Shown one piece after another: positions 17,684-26,771 of a DNA stretch of 64,000 bases. The notes below the pieces were generated by a model. That model was not told the origin of the DNA and ran no database searches. It saw only the letters and a list, made by a program, of their open reading frames with translations. Source of the DNA: Eutrophocola sp965661105 (lineage in GTDB: Bacteria > Pseudomonadota > Gammaproteobacteria > Pseudomonadales > Pseudohongiellaceae); NCBI GenBank assembly GCA_965661105.1, contig CBFICR010000008.1, forward strand, positions 1 to 64,000, in the 5' to 3' direction. Position 1 is the first letter of the stretch. Every line of letters begins with the position of its first letter. A program made the position numbers and the translations under genes.

Positions 17684-19483
17684 GTGAGTAATCTAGACAA
17701 CATACGCAATTTTTCCATTATCGCTCATATCGATCATGGTAAATCCACTATCGCAGATCGATTCATCCAGTTATGTGGTGGATTGGCCGACCGCGAGATG
17801 CAGCAACAGGTGCTTGATTCCCTCGATATAGAGCGCGAACGCGGCATTACCATCAAGGCGCATAGCGTCACGCTGGATTACAAGGCGGATGATGGCATAA
17901 CCTACCAGCTTAATTTTATTGATACACCGGGCCATGTGGACTTCAGCTATGAAGTCTCACGTTCTTTGGCGGCCTGTGAAGGGGCATTACTGGTGGTGGA
18001 TGCTGCACAGGGTGTAGAGGCCCAGTCGGTGGCCAATTGCTACACGGCCATTGATCAGGGGCTGGAAGTTATTCCGGTGCTCAACAAGATGGACCTGCCC
18101 CAGGCTGAACCGGAGCGTGTCAAAAAGGAAGTAGAAGAAATTATAGGTATTCCCGCTGATGATGCCGTGCTTGCCAGTGCGAAAAGCGGGCTGGGGATAA
18201 AGGAAATTCTTGAACGTATAATCAGGGATGTCCCACCACCCAAAGGCAATACTGCGGGCAAATTACAGGCGCTCATTATTGATTCCTGGTTTGACAGTTA
18301 CCTGGGAGTTATCTCTCTGGTGCGAGTCAGGGAAGGCACTATCAAGAAAGGCGATAAAATCATTGCCAAATCAACGGGCAAAGTCCATGTCGTGGATAAC
18401 GTCGGTATATTCACACCGAAACGCCTGGTGCAAAAGGAATTAAAAGCCGGAGAAGTAGGCTTTGTTGAGGCGAGCATCAAGGAAATTCAGGGCGCACCGG
18501 TCGGCGATACCATTACCCATGCCTCTACTTCCGATGTGCCAATGCTGCCAGGATTCAAAAAGGTTCAGGCACAGGTATATGCAGGTCTTTTTCCGGTATC
18601 CAGTGACGATTATGACAGCTTCAGGGATGCGCTTGAAAAACTCACGCTCAATGATGCCGCTCTGGTTTATGAACCGGAAAATTCAGATGCCTTGGGGGTT
18701 GGTTTTCGATGTGGATTTCTGGGCATGCTTCATATGGAAATTGTCCAGGAGCGTCTTGAAAGAGAATATGACCTTGATCTGATTACTTCAGCGCCGACAG
18801 TCGTCTTTGAAGTGCTTACAGACAAGGGCGAGGTATTGAAAGTTGAAAGCCCTTCGCGTTTGCCGCCAATGTCCAACATCGAGGAAATGCGGGAACCCAT
18901 TGTTGAAGCCAACATCCTGGTACCCCAGGAATATGTCGGCAATGTATTGACTCTGTGTGTTGAGAAGCGCGGTGTGCAAAAAGACATGCAATATGTCGGA
19001 CATCAGGTCTCAATCAAATACGAGCTTCCCATGCATGAAGTCGTTCTGGACTTTTTTGACAGACTAAAATCGGTGAGTCGTGGCTATGCATCGCTGGATT
19101 ACCACTTTATCCGTTTCCAGCCAGCAAACCTGGTAAGACTGGATGTTTTGCTTAATGGTGATACAGTAGATGCGCTGGCGTTGATTGTGCACAGGGATCA
19201 GGCGCATTCCAAGGGCCGGGTGCTGACTGAGAAAATGAAGGAACTCATTCCAAGACAGCTATACGATGTGGCGATTCAGGCCGCAATCGGAGGACAAATT
19301 GTCGCCAGGACAACGGTGAAAGCCTTGCGTAAAAATGTAACGGCCAAGTGTTATGGTGGCGATATTACCCGTAAAAAGAAACTGCTGGAAAAACAAAAAG
19401 CCGGCAAGAAAAGAATGAAGCAGGTGGGCAATGTTGAAGTGCCCCAGGAAGCCTTTTTAGCGATACTTAAAGTTGATAAATAA
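17684..19483 (+). CDS. lepA: Elongation factor 4 (LepA), ribosome-associated GTPase
   Basis: A translational GTPase that remobilises or back-translocates stalled ribosomes. G1 motif 'AHIDHGKST' near residue 14, G2/G3 'RERGITI' and 'DTPGHVDFSYEV', G4 'NKMDLP', and the LepA-specific C-terminal 'KVDK'-ending domain are present; 599 residues is the usual length. Starts with GTG at 17684; the nearest purine-rich sequence (AAGAG) is 13 bases away, a weak site. It is followed after 99 bases by lepB, the classic lepA-lepB order. Confidence 0.98.
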   Translation: MSNLDNIRNFSIIAHIDHGKSTIADRFIQLCGGLADREMQQQVLDSLDIERERGITIKAHSVTLDYKADDGITYQLNFIDTPGHVDFSYEVSRSLAACEGALLVVDAAQGVEAQSVANCYTAIDQGLEVIPVLNKMDLPQAEPERVKKEVEEIIGIPADDAVLASAKSGLGIKEILERIIRDVPPPKGNTAGKLQALIIDSWFDSYLGVISLVRVREGTIKKGDKIIAKSTGKVHVVDNVGIFTPKRLVQKELKAGEVGFVEASIKEIQGAPVGDTITHASTSDVPMLPGFKKVQAQVYAGLFPVSSDDYDSFRDALEKLTLNDAALVYEPENSDALGVGFRCGFLGMLHMEIVQERLEREYDLDLITSAPTVVFEVLTDKGEVLKVESPSRLPPMSNIEEMREPIVEANILVPQEYVGNVLTLCVEKRGVQKDMQYVGHQVSIKYELPMHEVVLDFFDRLKSVSRGYASLDYHFIRFQPANLVRLDVLLNGDTVDALALIVHRDQAHSKGRVLTEKMKELIPRQLYDVAIQAAIGGQIVARTTVKALRKNVTAKCYGGDITRKKKLLEKQKAGKKRMKQVGNVEVPQEAFLAILKVDK

Positions 19484-19582
19484 AGTACTACACATAAGAA
19501 TCCTGGCCCATAGGGCAAGTTATAGATCACCCTTCAATAATTCAATGCAGGAGTACGCGGCTAAAGTAGCCGGAATAACCAT

Positions 19583-20515
19583 ATGAGTTTTGATTTTTCA
19601 CTAGTGTTACTGCTTTTTTCACTGGTAGCCGGTCTGATCTGGTTGCTTGATATTTTCTTTCTGAGGAAACCCAGGGATGAGAAAGTAAGACAGAAGCTTT
19701 CCGAAAAAAATATCAGTGAAGAGGATTTCACGGTGTTCCTGAATTACATCCATACCGGAGAATCAGGCAACGAGGAAAAGGGCAGGAGTGATGCTACCCA
19801 GTTTCCTAACAGAAAGGGTCTGGAGGAAGCTTACGTCCTTTATCGCGAGCCGGTAGTGGTGGATTATGCAAAATCCTTTTTTCCGATAATTTTTGCAGTT
19901 CTGCTGTTACGCTCTTTTCTGTTTGAACCTTTCCAGATACCCACCGGATCGATGATACCTACGCTCAATGTTGGTGATTTCATCGTAGTTAACAAATTTG
20001 CCTACGGTATTCGATTGCCGGTGATAGGCACCAAAATTATCGATATAGATGACCCGAAACGGGGCGATGTCATGGTATTTATTCCTCCCCATGACCCCAA
20101 TTACTACATCAAAAGGGTCATTGGCATGCCTGGTGACCATATTCGTTATGATGGCAAGATCGTTTATGTCAATGATGAACCACTGGAACAGGAATATGTG
20201 GACTTCATCAACGACAGGCGGCCACCAGTGATTTATTCTCTTGAGGAAGTTGGCGGTATCTCCCATGATATTTATACGTCGCCTTCACCGTCCTACATCA
20301 GGCCAGGTTCCTGGTTGTGGCCAGAAGGCAGGGTTATCCCTGAAGGGCATTACTTCATGATGGGAGACAACCGGGACAACAGCAGTGACAGCAGGGTCTG
20401 GGGTCCGGTGACGGAAGATAATATCGTCGGAAAGGCAGTCGCAGTATGGATGCACAAGGAACCGGGTGTTACCTTGCCCAGTTTCAGCCAGAACCGCTTC
20501 ATTGATAATCCCTGA
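19583..20515 (+). CDS. lepB: Signal peptidase I (leader peptidase)
   Basis: An inner-membrane serine protease that removes signal peptides from exported proteins. Two N-terminal membrane segments (about 5-27 and 97-115), catalytic S123 in 'PTGSMIPTL' and general-base K177 in 'YYIKRVIGMPGD', plus the box 'MMGDNRDNSSDSRVWG'. At 310 residues it fits the gammaproteobacterial form with a cytoplasmic loop between the two helices. It belongs to the lepA-lepB-DUF4845-rnc-era-recO operon. Confidence 0.97.
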   Translation: MSFDFSLVLLLFSLVAGLIWLLDIFFLRKPRDEKVRQKLSEKNISEEDFTVFLNYIHTGESGNEEKGRSDATQFPNRKGLEEAYVLYREPVVVDYAKSFFPIIFAVLLLRSFLFEPFQIPTGSMIPTLNVGDFIVVNKFAYGIRLPVIGTKIIDIDDPKRGDVMVFIPPHDPNYYIKRVIGMPGDHIRYDGKIVYVNDEPLEQEYVDFINDRRPPVIYSLEEVGGISHDIYTSPSPSYIRPGSWLWPEGRVIPEGHYFMMGDNRDNSSDSRVWGPVTEDNIVGKAVAVWMHKEPGVTLPSFSQNRFIDNP

Positions 20516-20542
20516 TCATCTTCGAATCTGGAGTATTGGATA

Positions 20543-20944
20543 ATGACATCAAGCAAACTGACATCAGGCAATGGGCAGCCACTGATTCAATTGGCCCATC
20601 AAAAAGGCGCATCACTTTACGCATTAATCGTTGTGATGACGCTGCTGGGCGTTTTGATCATGGCCGGTTTAAAACTTTCTCCAGCCTATATGGATAATAT
20701 GGTAATAAAAAATGCCATTGAAAATCTCAAGGAAAGTGGCGAATTGGAAGACATGCCGTTACGGGATATTCGACGATATGTCACTCGCACCGCACAAACC
20801 AATGGCGGCAGTTTCCAAAGTGATGGCCTTGACCAGGTGGAAGTAGATGGTGTCGAGTATATTGCCGTAGAGTATGAATCACGAGTCCCGATGTTTCTCA
20901 ACATAGACGCGGTCGTAAAATTCAATTATCGCATCGAAAAATAG
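20543..20944 (+). CDS. DUF4845 membrane protein
   Basis: A 133-residue protein of the DUF4845 family, known as a gene between lepB and rnc in many gamma- and betaproteobacteria; function unproven. One N-terminal membrane helix (about 26-49, 'LYALIVVMTLLGVLIMAGL') resembles a type IV pilin-like start, followed by a small periplasmic domain. Its TAG stop shares one base with the GTG start of rnc, so the two are translationally coupled. Confidence 0.85.
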   Translation: MTSSKLTSGNGQPLIQLAHQKGASLYALIVVMTLLGVLIMAGLKLSPAYMDNMVIKNAIENLKESGELEDMPLRDIRRYVTRTAQTNGGSFQSDGLDQVEVDGVEYIAVEYESRVPMFLNIDAVVKFNYRIEK

Positions 20945-21612
20945 TGTCTTCAGCCATCTCCAAAATTCACTACAGCTTCAGAAATGAGGCACTTTTCAAG
21001 CTGGCACTCAGCCATTGCAGTAGTGGTCAGGATAATAATGAACGACTTGAATTCCTTGGAGACTCGATCCTCGGCTTTATCATCGCGGAAGAGTTGTATC
21101 AGCGCTTTCCCAAAGGCAAGGAAGGGCAGCTGAGCCGACTTCGCGCCGACCTTGTGCAACGCTCCACGCTGGCAGAGATAGCCAGAGAGCTTGATCTGGG
21201 CGCTTCTCTTAACCTGGGCTCTGGTGAACTTAAAAGTGGCGGTGCGCAGCGCGATTCGATCCTGGCTGATGCCCTTGAGGCCCTGATATCTGCTATCTAC
21301 CTTGATGCGGGACCTGATCTCGATGCTTGCCGTAAAACTGTGTTGTTGTGGTTTGCCGGCAGGCTGGATAACCTGGATCTTGAGTCCCAGACCAAAGATG
21401 CAAAAACCCGTTTGCAGGAATATCTGCAGGGAATCAAGGCTGCGCTCCCTGACTATGAAGTCCTTGATGTGGCGGGTAAGGATCATCAGCAAACATTTGC
21501 TGTATTGTGCCGGATAGGTCTCTTGCCTGAACCGGTTACAGGTTTTGGGTCAACCCGTCGTGAGGCTGAGCAGGAAGCCGCTGACGCCGCTTTAAAGGCT
21601 CTGAGTCTGTGA
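20944..21612 (+). CDS. rnc: Ribonuclease III
   Basis: A double-strand-specific endoribonuclease that processes rRNA precursors and some mRNAs. The catalytic signature 'NERLEFLGDSILGF' is intact (about residues 33-46), with the second metal-binding Asp/Glu in 'DALEALISAIYLD', and a C-terminal dsRBD ends 'GSTRREAEQEAADAALKAL'. Length 222. It starts at GTG overlapping the previous stop by one base. era follows 19 bases later. Confidence 0.97.
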   Translation: MSSAISKIHYSFRNEALFKLALSHCSSGQDNNERLEFLGDSILGFIIAEELYQRFPKGKEGQLSRLRADLVQRSTLAEIARELDLGASLNLGSGELKSGGAQRDSILADALEALISAIYLDAGPDLDACRKTVLLWFAGRLDNLDLESQTKDAKTRLQEYLQGIKAALPDYEVLDVAGKDHQQTFAVLCRIGLLPEPVTGFGSTRREAEQEAADAALKALSL

Positions 21613-21631
21613 GTATTCCCGGCTTATTTCT

Positions 21632-22579
21632 ATGACAAACGTTCCTTCTGATGAAGCGAAGATAAAAACACATTGCGGTTTGATTGCTATTGTAGGCAAA
21701 CCCAATGTTGGTAAATCAACACTACTGAATCACCTGATCGGTCAGAAGCTCAGTATCACCTCGCGTAAACCGCAGACCACACGACATAGATTGTTAGGCA
21801 TAAAATCCACGCCAACCACCCAGATGATTTTTGTTGATACCCCGGGCCTGCATAGTGGTCAGAATAAAGCCATTAATCGCTATATGAACAAGACTGTTCA
21901 TAGTGTTGTGCGGGATGTGGATCTGATCCTTTTCATGGTAGATCGAATGAAATGGACCGAGGAAGATGATCTGGTTCTGCAGCAAATCGAGCAAAGCAAA
22001 ACGCCTGTACTCCTGCTGTTAAACAAAATAGACCAGTTACAGGACAAGACCATTCTATTGCCCTATATGAAGGAATTGTCTGAACTTTATCCATTCAATG
22101 AAATATTTCCCTTGTCCGCCTTGAAAGACCATAACATTGATGCCCTTGAGGCCAGTCTTGAGAAATATCTCCCCGAGGGTGATTTCTATTACCCTGCAGA
22201 GCAGCTTACCGATCGTAATGCCCGCTTTCTTGCGGCTGAATTTATTCGGGAAAAAATTACCCGCCAGATAGGTGATGAATTGCCCTATGAAGTCACTGTG
22301 GAGATCGAGGAGTTTCGTTACGATGACAAGGTGGATACCCGGGATAATCGTAATCTGGTTCATATCAGTGCATTGATTCTGGTGGAAAAAGACGGGCAAA
22401 AAAAGATCATCATAGGGGATCGTGGCAGCCGCCTGAAACTGATTGGCTCGGAGGCCAGAAAAGATATCGAAAGCCTGCTCGACAGCAAAGTAATGTTGAA
22501 CCTGTGGGTGAAGGTCAAGAGTGGCTGGTCGGATGACGAAAGGGCATTAAAAAGTCTTGGTTACGATGACCTTTCCTGA
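21632..22579 (+). CDS. era: GTPase Era (16S rRNA maturation)
   Basis: An essential GTPase that binds the 3' end of 16S rRNA and assists 30S assembly. G1 'VGKPNVGKST', G2 'SRKPQTTRH', G3 'VDTPGLH', G4 'NKID' and a C-terminal KH domain ('EVTVEIEEF', 'IIIGDRGSRLKLIGSEAR') are visible. Length 315, slightly long owing to an N-terminal extension of about 10 residues. It follows rnc in the usual order. Confidence 0.98.
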   Translation: MTNVPSDEAKIKTHCGLIAIVGKPNVGKSTLLNHLIGQKLSITSRKPQTTRHRLLGIKSTPTTQMIFVDTPGLHSGQNKAINRYMNKTVHSVVRDVDLILFMVDRMKWTEEDDLVLQQIEQSKTPVLLLLNKIDQLQDKTILLPYMKELSELYPFNEIFPLSALKDHNIDALEASLEKYLPEGDFYYPAEQLTDRNARFLAAEFIREKITRQIGDELPYEVTVEIEEFRYDDKVDTRDNRNLVHISALILVEKDGQKKIIIGDRGSRLKLIGSEARKDIESLLDSKVMLNLWVKVKSGWSDDERALKSLGYDDLS

Positions 22580-22676
22580 GTTCCCGACTCATCATAAAAT
22601 TTCATTCTCCTATTTCTATATTTTAAGGTTTCGGTAACGCCAGTCATTATTCAGGCAACCGGGTGATAGTGAATGC

Positions 22677-23405
22677 ATGTCCAGAATAATTGAAATGCAG
22701 CCTGCCTTCCTGCTCCATAGCAGACCGTTTCGGGATTCAAGCCTGATACTGGATTTTTTAACTCCGGATTATGGCCGCATCAGTGCAATTTCCAGAGGTG
22801 GGCGTGGCGCAGGCTCAAAAAGTAAAAGCTTGTTGCAGCCTTTCACGCCTGTGCATATTTCGCTTTCAGGGAAAGGCGAATTGAAAACGTTGAGATCCGT
22901 GGAATTAAGACAGGGGCCGGTGTCATTGAAAGGCGAAAAACTTTTCAGCGCACTTTATATAAACGAGATTATTGTCAGGTTATTCCAGTCCCATGAGGCG
23001 GATCCGGGTTTCTTCGTAAACTATGAAGAGGCACTGTGCAACCTTGCCGGTGATGAATCAGCTGAGCCGGTGCTTCGCCAATTCGAGCTTTCGCTGTTGG
23101 ACACCCTGGGTTATGGCGTGGACTTTACTTCCGAGGCACATTCATTTGAACCTGTCGTTGCTGAGCACTGGTACTATTTCCAGGACCAGAGTGGATTTAT
23201 TGAGGTGCAGGATACCAGTGTCGTGTCTGGCAATAGCGGGAGTGCAGAAGGCATATTTCGGGGCATTGATCTGATTAAAATTCATCGCAGGGATTTTTCC
23301 GCGCCTGAAACCCGAAAAGCGGCGAAAGCCATATTACGCGGCATCCTGAATATTCACCTCGGATCAGTGCCTTTGCGCAGCAGAAGCCTGTTCAAACGGC
23401 GTTAA
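22677..23405 (+). CDS. recO: DNA repair protein RecO
   Basis: A recombination mediator that works with RecR and RecF to load RecA on SSB-coated gaps. N-terminal OB fold ('QPAFLLHSRPFRDSSLILDFLTPDYG', cited by LHSRPFRDSSLIL), then a helical domain with 'LNEIIVRL'-type sequence ('YINEIIVRLF') and a C-terminal end rich in basic residues. No Cys4 zinc site, as in E. coli RecO. Its last codons fall in the perfect palindrome CGGCGTTAACGCCG (23398-23411). Ends the lep-rnc-era operon; pdxJ and acpS, which often follow, are absent. Confidence 0.93.
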   Translation: MSRIIEMQPAFLLHSRPFRDSSLILDFLTPDYGRISAISRGGRGAGSKSKSLLQPFTPVHISLSGKGELKTLRSVELRQGPVSLKGEKLFSALYINEIIVRLFQSHEADPGFFVNYEEALCNLAGDESAEPVLRQFELSLLDTLGYGVDFTSEAHSFEPVVAEHWYYFQDQSGFIEVQDTSVVSGNSGSAEGIFRGIDLIKIHRRDFSAPETRKAAKAILRGILNIHLGSVPLRSRSLFKRR

Positions 23406-23524
23406 CGCCGCCTGTGGGCTTTATCAGCTTCACGAGATAGAATTAGCGCCGTTTTCAAATAGCAGCAACCAACGTTCAGGCGAACTAAATCAGAGGTTCC
23501 CTAAATCAAACAGGATCTTGTTTT

Positions 23525-24415
23525 ATGCATTTTCCAACAATTGAAGATACCGTCGGTAATACTCCCCTTGTAAGACTGCAACGATTACCCGGAGTAACCA
23601 GCAATACCGTGCTTGTGAAACTTGAAGGTAATAACCCGGCCGGTTCAGTAAAGGACCGTCCGGTACTGAGCATGATCAGCAAGGCGGAGGCACGTGGTGA
23701 TATTAAACCAGGTGATACCTTAATAGAGGCCACCAGTGGCAACACCGGCATTGCGCTTGCCATGGTTGCAGCTATCAAGGGTTATAAAATGGTGCTGATA
23801 ATGCCTGAAAACGCCACACAGGAGCGTAAAGACTCCATGACAGCCTATGGTGCCAGGCTGATAGAAGTCTCTGCTGAGGAAGGTATGGAGGGAGCAAGAG
23901 ACCTGGCTGACAGAATGAAAGCCGAAGGAAAGGGCATAGTGCTGGATCAATTTGCCAACCCTGACAATTTTGCCGCCCATGTTGAAAATACCGGGCCTGA
24001 AATTTGGCGTGATACTAATGGTTTAATTACGCATTTTGTCAGCTCCATGGGGACTACTGGCACAATCATGGGCGTGTCCCGGTTTTTAAAGGAAAAAAAT
24101 CCTGCCATAGAGATTATCGGTCTGCAGCCCAAAGAAGGCGCAAAAATACCCGGCATCCGTCGTTGGCCTGAACAATATTTACCTGAAATATTTGAAAAAG
24201 AACGCGTTGATCAAATTATCGACATCAGCCAGGAAGATGCAGAAAAAACCATGCTTGATATGGCAAGGCAAGAAGGTATTTGCTGTGGGGTTTCTTCAGG
24301 AGGTGCCGTGTTTGCAGCACTGGAATTATCCAGGCAACTGGAAAACGCGGTGATCGTGGCCATTGTCTGTGACAGGGGCGATCGTTATCTTTCTTCAGGT
24401 CTTTTTAGTGAGTAA
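23525..24415 (+). CDS. cysM: Cysteine synthase B (O-acetylserine sulfhydrylase B)
   Basis: A PLP enzyme forming cysteine from O-acetylserine and sulphide or thiosulphate. PLP lysine in 'NPAGSVKDRPVLSM' (about residue 43), the substrate loop 'EATSGNTGIALA', and the PLP phosphate loop equivalent 'SSMGTTGTIMGVSRFLKEKN' region are present. The 296-residue length and 'VKDRP' rather than 'VKDRIA' favour CysM over CysK. It precedes rlmD, as in Pseudomonas. Confidence 0.95.
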   Translation: MHFPTIEDTVGNTPLVRLQRLPGVTSNTVLVKLEGNNPAGSVKDRPVLSMISKAEARGDIKPGDTLIEATSGNTGIALAMVAAIKGYKMVLIMPENATQERKDSMTAYGARLIEVSAEEGMEGARDLADRMKAEGKGIVLDQFANPDNFAAHVENTGPEIWRDTNGLITHFVSSMGTTGTIMGVSRFLKEKNPAIEIIGLQPKEGAKIPGIRRWPEQYLPEIFEKERVDQIIDISQEDAEKTMLDMARQEGICCGVSSGGAVFAALELSRQLENAVIVAIVCDRGDRYLSSGLFSE

Positions 24416-24448
24416 AACTCTGACCTTTCCATTATTGAAGCCATTACT

Positions 24449-25801
24449 ATGAGAAGAAGACGTCGACAAAAACTGCCGACCACACCGATAGTTCTCGAGA
24501 TTGAAAAACTCAGTCATGAAGGACGCGGTATCGCACACCATGAAGGTAAAGTCGTTTTTGTAACCGAGGCGCTGCCAGGTGAAACCGTTGAGGCGCTATT
24601 AACGTCACGTCGGGACAGCTTTGATGAAGCATCGCTGGATTCGATCCTGAAAGCTTCCCCGGATCGAATAGATCCTGCCTGCGAATATGCATCAATTTGT
24701 GGTGGCTGTAGTCTGCAGCACTTTGATCCTGTTGCTCAACTTGCCTTTAAAGAAGCTACGCTCTTTGAACGGCTTGCCCATGCCGTGCCTGAGGCAGGTT
24801 TTGAGAAATTACCGCCATTAACCGGTCCGGTGCTGGGCTATCGGCGCAAGGCAAGACTGGCAGTTCGCTATGTCCACAAAAAAGAGCAGGTGCTGGTTGG
24901 ATTTAGAGAAAAAAATTCCTCCTTTATTACCAATATGAGTAGTTGCCAGGTACTCGATCCACGTATCGCGGATCTGTTACCTGAGTTATCAACTTTAATT
25001 GGAGGGCTGGAAAGTTACCGCGACATTCCGCAAATAGAAGTCGCGGCCGGTGATCCGGATAACGAAGGCTGCTCTGCGGCATTTATTTTTCGTCATTTAA
25101 AGCCTTTGCCTGAAGATGATCAGAAGCAATTACTCTCTTTTGCCACGCAAAAATCAATCGCTCTTTATCTCCAGCCAGGGGGCATGGAAACAGTTCACAA
25201 AATCTATCCCGCTGATGGAAAAGACAGGCTGTATTACAGTTTGCCGGAGTTTGGCCTGAATCTGGCTTTTCATCCCACTGACTTCACCCAGGTTAATGCC
25301 GAAATTAACAAGGCTATGATTGCCCAGGCAATTGGTTTGCTTGAATTGGCCGACACTGACGTCGTACTTGACCTGTTTTGCGGATTGGGCAACTTCACCT
25401 TGCCTCTTGCCGGGTATTGCAGCCAGGTGACTGGTGTTGAAGGTTCCCGGGAAATGGTGGAAAGAGCCCAGGAGAATGCCATCGCCAATAATATCAAGAC
25501 GGCAGATTTCTTCAGTGCAGATTTAACCCAGCCCATGGCAGGACAGGCCTGGTTTAAACGCGGAATAAACAAGGTTCTGCTGGATCCGCCCAGATCTGGA
25601 GCCCTGGAAGTATTGCCGGAAATAATCAACATTCGCCCTGAACGTATTGTTTATGTTTCATGCAATCCCGCTACGCTGGCCCGTGATGCTGAATACCTCG
25701 TAGAAAAGGGGTATGTACTGGCCAGTGCCGGTGTAATGGATATGTTCCCTCAAACTGCACACGTTGAAGCAATGGCGCTTTTTGTCGATGGAAATAAATA
25801 G
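24449..25801 (+). CDS. rlmD: 23S rRNA (uracil-1939-C5)-methyltransferase RlmD
   Basis: An SAM-dependent methyltransferase with a [4Fe-4S] cluster that makes m5U1939 in 23S rRNA. N-terminal TRAM domain (about 10-65), cluster cysteines in 'CEYASICGGCSLQH' plus a later Cys in 'SSCQVLDP', the SAM motif 'VLDLFCGLGNFTLPLA', and the catalytic 'VYVSCNPATLARD'. Length 450 is typical. In E. coli and Pseudomonas the next gene is relA; here mazG follows directly. Confidence 0.96.
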   Translation: MRRRRRQKLPTTPIVLEIEKLSHEGRGIAHHEGKVVFVTEALPGETVEALLTSRRDSFDEASLDSILKASPDRIDPACEYASICGGCSLQHFDPVAQLAFKEATLFERLAHAVPEAGFEKLPPLTGPVLGYRRKARLAVRYVHKKEQVLVGFREKNSSFITNMSSCQVLDPRIADLLPELSTLIGGLESYRDIPQIEVAAGDPDNEGCSAAFIFRHLKPLPEDDQKQLLSFATQKSIALYLQPGGMETVHKIYPADGKDRLYYSLPEFGLNLAFHPTDFTQVNAEINKAMIAQAIGLLELADTDVVLDLFCGLGNFTLPLAGYCSQVTGVEGSREMVERAQENAIANNIKTADFFSADLTQPMAGQAWFKRGINKVLLDPPRSGALEVLPEIINIRPERIVYVSCNPATLARDAEYLVEKGYVLASAGVMDMFPQTAHVEAMALFVDGNK

Positions 25802-25850
25802 CGTATTCCAGGTACAGCCATCTTGATTGGCATAGATTAAGGAGAAAATC

Positions 25851-26663
25851 ATCGACATTAGAGAACTGTTGAAGATCATGTCCATGCTCAGGGATCCGGA
25901 AAATGGCTGTCCTTGGGACAGGAAGCAGAACTTTCAGACAATTGCTCCGCATACGCTGGAAGAAGTCTATGAAGTGGTCGATGCCATTGAACGTAAAGAT
26001 TATGCCCAATTACCCAATGAACTTGGCGATATGCTTTTTCAGGTTGTGTTTTATGCCCAGCTTGGCAAGGAACAGGGACTCTTTGATTTTGAGGATATCG
26101 TCTCGGAGATAGGTAACAAACTATTGCAGCGACACCCCCATGTTTTCCCTGCAGCAACTATAGAAAGTTTTGGTGATAAAAAAAGTATTACCCCGGATCA
26201 GGTAGAAACAAACTGGGAAAAAATCAAACAGGGTGAGCGTGAACAAAAAGGAGCGCAAGATACCAGTATACTGGCTGATATACCGCTTGGGTTCCCGGCT
26301 TTGACAAGAGCCGCTAAAATCCAGAAAAGAGCATCTCAGGCCGGTTTTGACTGGCCCGAATATAAAGGGGCACTTGAGAAAGTTCGTGAGGAAACTCTGG
26401 AGCTGGAAGAAGCGCTGGCTCAAAAATCACAGAGTAAAATCGAGGATGAATTGGGAGACTTGTTTTTTAGTCTGGTTAATTTGTCCAGACACATCAAAAT
26501 TGATGCTGAAGCCTGCCTCAGAAAAGCGACTAATAAATTTGAAGATCGCTTCCGTGCACTGGAAAGGGAGGTAGCTGCTGACGGCGTGGAATTACATTCC
26601 TTGTCTATTGAGGTAATGGAACAGTACTGGCAGAAAATTAAAAAAAGCAAAGAAACCCCTTGA
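25851..26663 (+). CDS. mazG: Nucleoside triphosphate pyrophosphohydrolase MazG (probable ATC start)
   Basis: A house-cleaning enzyme that hydrolyses NTPs and aberrant dNTPs and modulates ppGpp-related stress responses. Two MazG domains: the first has 'RDPENGCPWDRKQNFQTIAPHTLEEVYEV' (cited by GCPWDRKQNF) with metal-binding 'ELGDMLFQVVF', and the second has 'ALEKVREETLELEEAL' and 'DELGDLFFSLVN'. Family sequences begin about 9 residues before '-IMxxLRDPENG'; in this frame that region ('IDIRELLKIMSML') is present but has no ATG or GTG. AAGGAG at 25839-25844 is 6 bases before ATC 25851 (3 before ATC 25848), whereas the TTG at 25869 and ATG at 25878 have no suitable binding site and would cut off conserved residues. 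I therefore start at 25851; 270 residues is near the usual length. relA is missing upstream. Confidence 0.85.
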   Translation: MDIRELLKIMSMLRDPENGCPWDRKQNFQTIAPHTLEEVYEVVDAIERKDYAQLPNELGDMLFQVVFYAQLGKEQGLFDFEDIVSEIGNKLLQRHPHVFPAATIESFGDKKSITPDQVETNWEKIKQGEREQKGAQDTSILADIPLGFPALTRAAKIQKRASQAGFDWPEYKGALEKVREETLELEEALAQKSQSKIEDELGDLFFSLVNLSRHIKIDAEACLRKATNKFEDRFRALEREVAADGVELHSLSIEVMEQYWQKIKKSKETP

Positions 26664-26771
26664 GGCTCAAAATGGATCTTGTGATTGTGATGAAAAGGCT
26701 CTTTTGCTTATGTATTTAATTGCCTCGACCAACCGTGTATGGTTCAACGTTTAAACAGGAGTATAAAAATA

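Noticed and set aside
23398..23411. Perfect palindrome CGGCGTTAACGCCG at the recO stop as a terminator
   Set aside because: It has almost no loop when folded and no following T run.
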